From contig NZ_SBKN01000001.1 in NCBI RefSeq assembly GCF_004122105.1, positions 248,001 through 312,000 of the forward strand: a DNA stretch of 64,000 bases, read 5' to 3'. This document shows positions 1-8,397 of this stretch, piece by piece. Position numbers and translations under genes: made by a program. Position 1 is the first letter of the stretch. Every line of letters begins with the position of its first letter. The notes beneath the pieces are model-generated. The model had not been told where the DNA came from, did no database searches, and worked only from the letters and a program-made list of their open reading frames with translations. Source of the DNA: Flavobacterium stagni (GTDB lineage: Bacteria; Bacteroidota; Bacteroidia; Flavobacteriales; Flavobacteriaceae).

Positions 1-1
1 T

Positions 2-1663
2 TTAACAATTTCCCAAAATGCTCAAAAAGACTTTGATTTTAATTTAAAAAAAGCAATAAACCTTACTGAGAATGAAAACGACAGTGCATTATATTATTTT
101 AAAACTTGCAGAAAAATAATTACAAATGGTCATTTAAAACCCACAAACAAAGTTGTATTACTTGAAGCTGAGGGAAATTTTCAAAACTTCGTAAAAAGTA
201 ATTATAATTTAGCGGCTTCAAAGTTTCTTGAGGCAATAAAAATTTGTGAAAAACAAAACATAGACTATATTCATAATCTTTATCATGATTTAGGCGTCTT
301 GTTCCATGTCACCGACAATTACCAGAAAGCCAAACACTATTATTTAAAGGCCATACCGCTATCTATAAAAGCAAAAGATACTATGCTTCAAGTACGTAGC
401 ATGGTCAATTTAGCTTCCATTTATTCTTCAACAAACAATTACAAAAAGGCTAACGAATTATATCAAAAAGCACTTTCTCTACCTTCCACTGTAATTTTAC
501 ATAACGCCATTTTAGCAAACTTGGGAAATTTAAAAATTCGTGAAAAAAAATTTGAAGAGGCGATACAATATCTCGAACCATTGGTTTTGGACAACCAAAA
601 TCCTGACGCCATTGACTTTTCTTATTATTTGGATGCAAAAATTGGCGCAAAACAATTGAATGGTTTGAAATCAATTCTACCCAAAGCATTAACTACATAC
701 GAACAAACCACTGATCTTAGAGATAAAAGCATACTGCTAAAATCAATTAGCGAAGTAACTGCAACAATTGGCGATTATAAAAACGCACTTAAATTCAACA
801 ATGAGTATATCAAAATTTATGACAGTTTAAAAGTACAACAGCGTGATGATATAGTTTATGATTTGGAAACTAAATATCAAACGGAAAAAAAGCAACAAGA
901 AATCCTTAGAAACAAGAAAGAAAAACAAAAGTTGATTTATCTCATAGGATTCATTTCAGTTTTCGTTTTAGTTCTTTTATTACTTATCGGACTCACGATA
1001 CACCAGAAAAGAACACTTTCAAAACAAAAAAAATTACTCGAAATCGCTGTTGATGAAAAAAACATTCTATTAAAAGAGACACATCACCGTGTAAAAAACA
1101 GCTTTCAAATTGTCTCTAGTCTTTTGTATTTGCAATCGGAAAACATGAAAGACAAAGAGGCAGCATTAGCAGTAAAAGAAGCGCAAAACCGTGTAAAATC
1201 AATGGTATTAATTCATCAAAAGTTATACAGTAAAGATCAACTTATAGGGATAGATGCTAAGGAATATATTGAAGATCTTGTAACCGACATCATCGAAAAC
1301 CAAACGGATTCAATTTCAAATTTAGGATTATCACTTCAAGTTGAAAGTTGTGTTTTTTCGATTGATACGATTACTCCGCTAGGACTGATAATCAATGAAG
1401 TGATAACCAATTGTATTAAACATGCTTTTCCTCCAACGATCAGCAATCCAAAGATAGAATTGGAATTTAAAAAGTCAAATGACATGTACTTACTAAAAGT
1501 AATGGATAACGGTATCGGATTTTCCAATGAAATAAGCGACAATTCATTTGGAATAAAGCTAATCACGGCCTTAGCCAAAAAACTGAAAGGAAAGATTTCA
1601 TTTGAACTTGAAAAAGGCACCCATTTTATTATGGAAATTCATAAATTTGAAAAACTGAACTAG
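2..1663 (+). CDS. TPR-containing sensor histidine kinase, HisKA_2 type (5' end outside window)
   Basis: Membrane sensor kinase, cut by the window start: the frame is open from base 2, and its first residues (LTISQNAQKD) look like the end of a signal peptide, so only a short N-terminus is missing. A TTG at 299 is internal and is not the start. The periplasmic part is a set of TPR-like helical repeats (about nt 150-830). A hydrophobic membrane segment follows near nt 930-1000, then a short coiled coil. The dimerisation/phosphoacceptor region reads KETHHRVKNSFQ (near nt 1074), typical of HisKA_2/HWE-like kinases. The ATPase domain follows with N-box NEVITNCIKHAF and G-box DNGIGF. It is followed after 1 nt by a LytTR response regulator, so the two almost certainly form one two-component system. 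The ligand is unknown. Confidence 0.88.
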   Translation, partial: LTISQNAQKDFDFNLKKAINLTENENDSALYYFKTCRKIITNGHLKPTNKVVLLEAEGNFQNFVKSNYNLAASKFLEAIKICEKQNIDYIHNLYHDLGVLFHVTDNYQKAKHYYLKAIPLSIKAKDTMLQVRSMVNLASIYSSTNNYKKANELYQKALSLPSTVILHNAILANLGNLKIREKKFEEAIQYLEPLVLDNQNPDAIDFSYYLDAKIGAKQLNGLKSILPKALTTYEQTTDLRDKSILLKSISEVTATIGDYKNALKFNNEYIKIYDSLKVQQRDDIVYDLETKYQTEKKQQEILRNKKEKQKLIYLIGFISVFVLVLLLLIGLTIHQKRTLSKQKKLLEIAVDEKNILLKETHHRVKNSFQIVSSLLYLQSENMKDKEAALAVKEAQNRVKSMVLIHQKLYSKDQLIGIDAKEYIEDLVTDIIENQTDSISNLGLSLQVESCVFSIDTITPLGLIINEVITNCIKHAFPPTISNPKIELEFKKSNDMYLLKVMDNGIGFSNEISDNSFGIKLITALAKKLKGKISFELEKGTHFIMEIHKFEKLN

Positions 1664-1664
1664 T

Positions 1665-2381
1665 TTGCTTCCAACCAAAATATATATCGTCGAAGATGAA
1701 CCCCTTATTTCTGAAACCATAAAAACAGTTTTAGAAAAAGAGGGATATTCTATAATTGGAATTACGGATAATGGCAAAGAAGCATTGTTTGATATTCAAG
1801 AATTGGAACCCGATTTAATCTTAGTTGACATTACCTTAGAAGGTAAAATGGACGGCATAGAAATGGTCAATCATTTGAAAAAAAAATCAGATGTACCCTT
1901 CATTTTCTTGACTTCTCATTCTGACAATAACACGTTGGAACGCGTGAAACAAACAGACCCCGCAGGATTTATTGTGAAACCTTTCAATGAAAAAACATTA
2001 AAATCGAATATTGAACTAGCGTTATATAAAAACAAAGTTCAAAAACAATCGGTATCTTCAAATGAAGAAATGAATTCATTTTTTGTTAAAAACAAAGGCG
2101 AACTCATCAAAATTGAATTGGATGATATACTGTATTTAGAGGCATTTGACAACTATTGCAATCTATATACCTCCAATCAAAAACACCTTATCAGTCATAC
2201 CCTAAAAAGTGTTGAAGAAAAATTACCCCAACACAAGTTTATCCGCGTGCATCGTTCGTATGTAATCAATGTTTCTAAAATAAAATCACTCCAAGACGGT
2301 TACATTTTTATTGAAAAAAACAAAGTACCAATGAGCGCTTCTAATAAAGAAGAACTGATGAAACACATCAATTTGCTCTAA
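1665..2381 (+). CDS. LytTR-family response regulator
   Basis: DNA-binding response regulator of 238 residues. The N-terminal receiver domain shows the acidic pocket IVEDE and the probable phosphoacceptor Asp in ILVDIT. The conserved Lys lies in IVKPFN. The C-terminal LytTR domain (about residues 135-238) has the hallmarks LDDILYLEAFDNYC and FIRVHRSYVINVSKI. The only good start is a TTG one base after the stop of the sensor kinase, implying translational coupling. The likely target is the downstream fibre gene, by neighbourhood only. Confidence 0.88.
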   Translation: MLPTKIYIVEDEPLISETIKTVLEKEGYSIIGITDNGKEALFDIQELEPDLILVDITLEGKMDGIEMVNHLKKKSDVPFIFLTSHSDNNTLERVKQTDPAGFIVKPFNEKTLKSNIELALYKNKVQKQSVSSNEEMNSFFVKNKGELIKIELDDILYLEAFDNYCNLYTSNQKHLISHTLKSVEEKLPQHKFIRVHRSYVINVSKIKSLQDGYIFIEKNKVPMSASNKEELMKHINLL

Positions 2382-2446
2382 TTTCCTTTACTTTAAAAAA
2401 TACTTCACTCACTAAATTTTCCGGGCAATTCACCCAAATGGGCCTA

Positions 2447-2477
2447 AAGTAAGCTATTGAATTCTATAGCTTTACTT
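2447..2477. other. Imperfect inverted repeat before the small ORF
   Basis: AAGTAAGCTAT and ATAGCTTTACTT form an 11-bp stem with one bulged T around a TGAATTC loop. It lies 66 nt after the LytTR gene and just before the next start. The 3' side on the plus strand is A-rich, so it does not look like a plus-strand terminator. It could be an operator or an mRNA-processing hairpin. Confidence 0.45.
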
Positions 2478-2485
2478 AAAAAAAT

Positions 2486-2689
2486 ATGTTTTTATTTAAA
2501 GAGAAAAATCAAATCATCCTTTCTACTTTAACAGAAGGTATGTTTGAAATTATCATAACTTCTAAAGACAACAAACCCGTATATAGTGATAGGATTAGTT
2601 CCAAAGACAAGAAAATTGTTTTGAAAGGATTCTCAAAACGCTTGTACAATGTCACCTTGATTCCAATTTTATTTCATCATAATTTTTAG
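2486..2689 (+). CDS. Small hypothetical protein
   Basis: A 67-residue ORF between the LytTR regulator and the giant fibre gene, ending 13 nt before the latter. It has no signal peptide. The segment FEIIITSKDNKPVYSDRI, followed by a possible beta-strand and LYNVTLIP, is faintly like the beta-sandwich of T9SS tail domains, but the usual YPNP motif is absent. It may be a real small protein of the module, a remnant of a sorting domain, or leader sequence with no coding role. I do not recognise a family. Confidence 0.35.
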   Translation: MFLFKEKNQIILSTLTEGMFEIIITSKDNKPVYSDRISSKDKKIVLKGFSKRLYNVTLIPILFHHNF

Positions 2690-2702
2690 CAACGAACAAT
2701 CC

Positions 2703-5700
2703 ATGAAACGAATAGTATATTTCCTTTTTATTCTTATCCCCACATTTTGTTTTTCACAAGTTGGTGTAAACACAACCAATCCAGACCCATCATCAATGCT
2801 CGATATTACCTCAACTGACAAAGGTGTTTTGGTCCCTAGAGTTAGCCTAACAAGTGTTGCTACAACTTCTCTAGACGGAACCAACACGGCTGCAACTGGT
2901 TTGCTCATTTGGAACACCAACGCAGCAACTACAGGAGGAAACGGAGTTGGTTTTTACTTTTTTAATGGAACACAATGGATGCCGATTACGCAATCGGGAA
3001 CTGGCAACACACTCGACCAATCGTATGACCAAGGTGGCGCAGGAGTTGGAAGAACTATTACCGCCGATGCCGGAGCAGTAACTATAAACGGAACTGATGG
3101 TTTGGTAACTACAGGAATATTTGGCAATGGTGCAGTGGCACCAAGTGGTGCTGGAACCAAAATGTATTTCAACCCAAAAAAAGCGGCTTTCAGAGCTGGC
3201 AATGTTAACGGAACACAATGGGATGATGTCAATATTGGTAATTATTCTATGGCATTGGGTCAAAATGTAATAGCAAGTGGAAGCAATTCCGTTGCTTTTG
3301 GAGGCTCAACCACAGCTTCTGGTAGTAGTAGTGCAGCATTTGGATCAGTTAGTTATGCAACTAGCGATGCGGCATTTGTGGCCGGAATATTTAATAGCGC
3401 CAGTGGTGTTGCCTCAACTGCTTTTGGCTATCGTTCCGTAGCTAGTGGCGTCGCTTCAACAGCTTTGGGCAATGACAATTATGCTCGCAGTTTTGGCGAA
3501 ACCGTTATTGGTATTGGCGCTACTGATTATACGCCTATAAATACGGTAAACAGTTTCCCAAGTAGTGCAACTGATCGCCTTTTTGTTGTTGGAAATGGAA
3601 TTGATAGCAATAGTGATTATATTACTCAACTTTCTGAACGAAGCAATGCTTTAGTCATTTTAAAAAATGGCGAAACGGGTTTAGGAGCCAATCCAATAAC
3701 TGGGAATCGTTTGACTGTTGGCGGAAAAACGTCAACCACCAATTTTCAAATGACTTCTGGCGCAACCGCAAATTACATTTTGCAAAGCGATTCAACAGGA
3801 AATGCAACTTGGGTAAATCCATCTACCCTCAACGGAAGCGATCATGACATCTACGAAGTAGGCGGAACCACAGCACCCAATTCTATATCCGACAACAAGT
3901 ATACCGAGGGAACTTTATCCATCGGAACCAATACAGCAGCAACTGGTGTTTTGGATATTGACAATGCAACCAAGACAACGAGCGTTGACATCAACAACAC
4001 TTTTGCCACCAATCCAATAGGAATTGATTTAAATTTAACATCAAATGCAGCGGGAAAAACAGGGGTAAAAACCCAATTCAATGGTACGGCGGCTACAGGA
4101 ACCAATTCGTTCATTCAAAATACGGATAATATGGTCGGCAACACCAACCGAACCGCTATCAACAACGATTTTAGCGGAACTTCATCCAGTATTTCCACTA
4201 CAATTACTGGTTTGAAAAACGATTTCAAAAGCACTTCAAATTATTATGCTGTATTATATGGTGTGAACAATTCATTTGCTTCCACAACAAATGCTTGGGG
4301 TTATGGAATGCTAAATTCTTTCACTAATGGGGGTTCAACGCCTTCGTTTGGAGTTGTAAATAGTTTTAACGGATCCAGCTCCGGAAGCGCAACCGGTATT
4401 TCGAATTCTTCGAACAATTACAATGGGGCAGTTACCGGTTTGGAAAACAGTTTTTCAGGAATAGGAAACGGCATACATTACGGTATCAGCAATTCTTTAA
4501 CCGGTACTGGATCGGGTGATAAATACGGAACGTATAATTACATCTCTAACACCGCAGGCGGAACACATTATGGATTATATTCAAATGTGTTAAAGACAGG
4601 AAGTTATGCGGGCTATTTTTTAGGAAATGTTTCCATCGGAACCACCACAAGCAATAACTATATTTTACCTACATCTAGAGGAACTAATGGTCAAATTATG
4701 CAAACCGATGGCAGTGGAAATGTTTCTTGGGTAAACTCTGTAGTTGATACCGACACTGACGATCAAACTACTGATGTGTTCAGTTTAACAGGAAACACAC
4801 TTAATCTTTCTTTGCAAAACGACGGTGTAGCCACTCAAACCGTAGATTTATCACCATTAAAAGATCATGATTGGTATGAAGTGGGCGGCACGAGCCAACC
4901 CGATTTAATTACCGACAATATCTATAAACAAGGAAGCGTCACTATAGGAACAAATACCGCTGCAACTGGAGTATTGGATATCGATAATGCTTCAAAAATA
5001 ATTAGTTTGGATGTCAATAATACATTCTCTGCAAACCCTATTGGCGTAAATGTTGACATCAATTCAACTTCAGGAACTAAAACCGGTATTGAAATAAATC
5101 ATAGTGGAATATTCACGGGGTTTGGAGGTGTTGGTTCTATGATTAAAACGACAGACAATTCAAGCGGAAACAACAATCGTTTTGTGATGTACAATATTTT
5201 TAACGGAACATCAACAGACACAAACACTAACTCATTCGGAATTCGAAACTCTTTCATAGCTAATTCATTTGTGGGCGATTTTATTGGTGTGGATAATTAT
5301 GAAAATTCTACTTCAAATGGAGACCGATATGGCCTTAATAATTTGTTTGCTGGTACTGGAAGTGGAACTAACTATGGAGTATATAATTATATTTCTGGAA
5401 GTGGAAGTGGTACCAAATATGGAGTTTACAATACTATTCTCTCAACGGCTGGCGGAACACATTATGGATTATATTCGAATGTGTTAAAGACAGGAAGTTA
5501 TGCAGGTTACTTTTTAGGAAATGTTTCCATTGGAACAACTGCTGGCAATAGTTATATCTTACCTCCTTCGAGAGGAACTAATGGTCAAATTATGCAAACC
5601 GACGGCAGTGGAAATGTTTCATGGGTTAGTCCGACAATAACTACAGACACCGATGACCAACAAATTGATGTATTATCGTTGACGGGTGACACCTTAAACA

Positions 5701-7799
5701 TTTCACTTCAAGACGATGCTGTAGCCACACAAACCTTAAACTTATCGTCTATTGATAATCAGGCAACAGATATTTTTAGTTTGACAGGAACAACTTTAAA
5801 CTTATCATTACAGAATGATGGAGTGGCGACACAAACGGTGGATTTATCACCTTTAAAAGACCATGATTGGTATGAAGTAGGCGGATTGACTCCGGCTGAT
5901 TCTATACTAGATAATATCTACACAGGTGGAGATGTATCAATTGGTAAAGCGACTGCGGCAACAGCAAAAATTGATATCGTAGCAAACGCTAAATTGAATA
6001 CTTTGAACTTGGAAAACAACAATGCGACTTCGGGTACAAAAAACGGAATCTACAATGTCCTTACTACAAACAACAATAACAACTTCTCAACTGGTATTTT
6101 AAACAATGTAACTGGAAACGCCCCCAGCAAAGCAGCAATAACTAATCAATTTTTTACCAATAACTCTGGAGCTGCAATAACAGAATATGGTAACCTTACA
6201 ACATCTTATTCAACAGGTAATGTAAATTTAATAGGGAACAGTAACTATGTTTATCCATCTACAAGCTGTATAGGTAATATTATTGGTTATGAAAATGTAT
6301 TAAGTGGTATGGTGTTAGGATCATTCGTTGGCCTATCAAATTTTAATTGGACTTTTTCTAATTCTCAAAAAACTGGAGTAAGTAATAATTTTAATGGCGA
6401 TGGAAATGGAGGTTATTTAGGAGTTGACAATTCATTTGGAGGAATCAGTAACGGAGAAATTATTGGTGTTGGTACAATTATTACTAATACTGGAATGGGA
6501 GAAAAGTATGGTGAAAAAATATGGATTAATAATTCATCCCCCGGTACCCATTACGGAATTTATTCTGATGTAACGAAAACAGGTAGTTATGCCGGTTACT
6601 TCCTGGGAAGAACTTCTATTGGAACTACAACTGCCAACAATTACATTTTGCCCGCTTCAAGAGGAACCAATGGTCAAACCATGCAAACCGATGCTCTTGG
6701 AAATGTTTCATGGGTGAATCTACCAACGGATTCCGACAACCAAGCTACAGATGTTTTTAGCTTGACAGGAAATACGCTGAATTTATCGCTTCAAAATGAC
6801 GGTGTGGCTACACAAACAGTGGATTTGTCATCTTTCGCTAACGACTGGAAACTCTCAGGAAATGCAGGGACCCTGTCAGGAACTGATTTCATAGGAACCA
6901 CTGATGCGCAAGACTTGGATTTTCGTACCAACAATACTATCAAGTTAAAGCTAACTCAACAAGGGCAACTTTCCATACAAAACACAGGGGGTTCCGTATT
7001 TGTCGGTGCAGGTTCAGGTAATGTTGATGATTTAACCAATAATCAAAATACGTTTATAGGAACCAATAGTGGTTCTCTTACATCGACTGGGAATCTGAAT
7101 ACTGCCATCGGACATTCCTCTTTAGAATTCAACACCAGCGGACTTGGGAATACAGCCATAGGTAGAGGAACTTTAGCAACCAATGTTATTGGTTCTAATA
7201 ATACTGCTTTGGGACGTTTAGCCGATGTTTCAGCAGATGGGTTATCTAATGCAACTGCTATTGGATTTAATTCCGTGGTGAATTCCTCCGCAAAGGTCCG
7301 AATTGGAAATACCGCCGTTACCGTAATTGAAGGTCAAGTTGCTTACACTAACCCGTCGGATGCGCGTTTTAAATTCAACATCCAAGAAAATGTACCTGGT
7401 TTGGATTTTATTCAAAAATTAAAACCTGTTACCTATAACTTTGACACTAAAAAATTTGAGGAACATCTGAATAAAAGTCGAAACCACGAAACGGTAGCTA
7501 ACGAAGATTTCACTAAATCAACTGCGATTGTTCGAACAGGATTTTTAGCCCAAGATGTGGAAAAAATCTGCAACGATCTAGGTTATAATTTTGATGGATT
7601 ACATATTCCTGATGCCAATAACCCAACTGATAATTACGGAATTGCTTACAGTCAATTTATCATGCCCTTAGTAAAAGCCGTTCAAGAACAACAAGTCATC
7701 ATTGAAAACCAAAAAATTGAATTGGAAAAATTGCAAAATGAAATCAATAAAATAAGAGACCTTGAACAACGAATCAATGCTTTAGAGGCTAAAAAATAA
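2703..7799 (+). CDS. Giant fibre-like surface protein with YadA-type head repeats and C-terminal S74 chaperone domain
   Basis: Secreted protein of 1698 residues beginning with a signal peptide (cleavage near CFSQ). Residues about 180-260 contain YadA/Hep_Hag-like head repeats (SNSVAFGGST, SSAAFGSVSYA, ASTAFGYRSVASG, ASTALGN). The middle is built from about three long modules. Each starts near YEVGG and closes with a block GTHYG(L/I)YS, KTGSYAGYFLG, (S/V)SIGTT, RGTNGQ and GN(V)SWV, followed by a spacer D(V/I)FSLTG-TLNLSLQNDGVATQ. The C-terminal part (about 1535 on) is a peptidase S74/endosialidase chaperone domain (NPSDARFKFNIQ, KPVTYNFDT, TGFLAQDVEKI) ending in a coiled coil (VIIENQKIELEKLQNEI). 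S74 domains of phage tail fibres assemble trimers and may self-cleave before the domain, so a trimeric fibre is inferred. No T9SS tail is seen; the export route is unclear. Confidence 0.85.
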   Translation: MKRIVYFLFILIPTFCFSQVGVNTTNPDPSSMLDITSTDKGVLVPRVSLTSVATTSLDGTNTAATGLLIWNTNAATTGGNGVGFYFFNGTQWMPITQSGTGNTLDQSYDQGGAGVGRTITADAGAVTINGTDGLVTTGIFGNGAVAPSGAGTKMYFNPKKAAFRAGNVNGTQWDDVNIGNYSMALGQNVIASGSNSVAFGGSTTASGSSSAAFGSVSYATSDAAFVAGIFNSASGVASTAFGYRSVASGVASTALGNDNYARSFGETVIGIGATDYTPINTVNSFPSSATDRLFVVGNGIDSNSDYITQLSERSNALVILKNGETGLGANPITGNRLTVGGKTSTTNFQMTSGATANYILQSDSTGNATWVNPSTLNGSDHDIYEVGGTTAPNSISDNKYTEGTLSIGTNTAATGVLDIDNATKTTSVDINNTFATNPIGIDLNLTSNAAGKTGVKTQFNGTAATGTNSFIQNTDNMVGNTNRTAINNDFSGTSSSISTTITGLKNDFKSTSNYYAVLYGVNNSFASTTNAWGYGMLNSFTNGGSTPSFGVVNSFNGSSSGSATGISNSSNNYNGAVTGLENSFSGIGNGIHYGISNSLTGTGSGDKYGTYNYISNTAGGTHYGLYSNVLKTGSYAGYFLGNVSIGTTTSNNYILPTSRGTNGQIMQTDGSGNVSWVNSVVDTDTDDQTTDVFSLTGNTLNLSLQNDGVATQTVDLSPLKDHDWYEVGGTSQPDLITDNIYKQGSVTIGTNTAATGVLDIDNASKIISLDVNNTFSANPIGVNVDINSTSGTKTGIEINHSGIFTGFGGVGSMIKTTDNSSGNNNRFVMYNIFNGTSTDTNTNSFGIRNSFIANSFVGDFIGVDNYENSTSNGDRYGLNNLFAGTGSGTNYGVYNYISGSGSGTKYGVYNTILSTAGGTHYGLYSNVLKTGSYAGYFLGNVSIGTTAGNSYILPPSRGTNGQIMQTDGSGNVSWVSPTITTDTDDQQIDVLSLTGDTLNISLQDDAVATQTLNLSSIDNQATDIFSLTGTTLNLSLQNDGVATQTVDLSPLKDHDWYEVGGLTPADSILDNIYTGGDVSIGKATAATAKIDIVANAKLNTLNLENNNATSGTKNGIYNVLTTNNNNNFSTGILNNVTGNAPSKAAITNQFFTNNSGAAITEYGNLTTSYSTGNVNLIGNSNYVYPSTSCIGNIIGYENVLSGMVLGSFVGLSNFNWTFSNSQKTGVSNNFNGDGNGGYLGVDNSFGGISNGEIIGVGTIITNTGMGEKYGEKIWINNSSPGTHYGIYSDVTKTGSYAGYFLGRTSIGTTTANNYILPASRGTNGQTMQTDALGNVSWVNLPTDSDNQATDVFSLTGNTLNLSLQNDGVATQTVDLSSFANDWKLSGNAGTLSGTDFIGTTDAQDLDFRTNNTIKLKLTQQGQLSIQNTGGSVFVGAGSGNVDDLTNNQNTFIGTNSGSLTSTGNLNTAIGHSSLEFNTSGLGNTAIGRGTLATNVIGSNNTALGRLADVSADGLSNATAIGFNSVVNSSAKVRIGNTAVTVIEGQVAYTNPSDARFKFNIQENVPGLDFIQKLKPVTYNFDTKKFEEHLNKSRNHETVANEDFTKSTAIVRTGFLAQDVEKICNDLGYNFDGLHIPDANNPTDNYGIAYSQFIMPLVKAVQEQQVIIENQKIELEKLQNEINKIRDLEQRINALEAKK

Positions 7800-7869
7800 T
7801 CGCTAATCACTTTATTTGATTCCGAATTTATTTGAGCTGTCCTTTTATCTTTTTCATAATTAAGTTTAC

Positions 7870-7877
7870 TATTTTTG
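7870..7877 (+). promoter_or_regulatory. Putative -7 promoter element
   Basis: TATTTTTG fits the Bacteroidetes -7 consensus TAnnTTTG and lies 24 nt before the ATG at 7901. No convincing -33 box is seen at the expected spacing. Confidence 0.4.
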
Positions 7878-7900
7878 AAAAAACATCTAAAACGATTATT

Positions 7901-8395
7901 ATGAAAAATTGTATCAGCCTTTTGTTATGTTGTGTTTCCTTCTCACTATTCGCTCAAACACCGTATACCTATCGAAGTGGCGGTCGAATTTTTGATGGTG
8001 AACAAAAACTAACCCGAAGTGATATCGAGAGTAGTTTCAGTTCAAATACAGCTATTATGGAACTTTACAACTCAGGTAAAGCCAAACAAACTTGGGGGAA
8101 TGTATTGTTGTATGGCGGTGTTGCTACGTTAATGATTAAACATTATACGATGATTCAAAACCATCCATCCCAAAATGGTAATGTAAGTCAAAAAAGCACC
8201 AACAACATTGCGTATTTTGTCAGTTTCGGAATGATAGCTGTTGCGATACCGATTAAATTGGGTTATCCCAAAAAAATAAAAAAAGCCGTAGAATTGATGA
8301 ATCAAGAAATTCAAACGCAAAACAGTGCATTTCATATTGAATCCTTACATTTGATCAGCAATGAAAAAGGAATTGGAATTGCCTTAAATTTTTAA
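7901..8395 (+). CDS. Hypothetical secreted or membrane-anchored protein
   Basis: A 164-residue protein. The open frame extends upstream to 7832, but the ATG at 7901 begins a proper signal peptide (MKNCISLLLCC, cleavage near FAQ) and lies downstream of a promoter-like box. Two hydrophobic stretches follow (around VLLYGGVATLMI and IAYFVSFGMIAVAIPI), then a basic KKIKKAVELMN segment. Similar small proteins with a GxRIFDG-type N-terminus are common in flavobacteria and have no known function. It ends 2 nt before polA. Confidence 0.7.
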   Translation: MKNCISLLLCCVSFSLFAQTPYTYRSGGRIFDGEQKLTRSDIESSFSSNTAIMELYNSGKAKQTWGNVLLYGGVATLMIKHYTMIQNHPSQNGNVSQKSTNNIAYFVSFGMIAVAIPIKLGYPKKIKKAVELMNQEIQTQNSAFHIESLHLISNEKGIGIALNF

Positions 8396-8397
8396 TT

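Noticed and set aside
299..301. TTG as the start of the first sensor kinase
   Set aside because: The same frame is open to the window edge and encodes TPR-like sequence and the end of a signal peptide, so the gene begins outside the window.
2703..7799. Prophage tail-fibre gene
   Set aside because: The S74 domain is phage-like, but the protein has a signal peptide and no other phage genes are nearby; a cellular surface fibre fits better.
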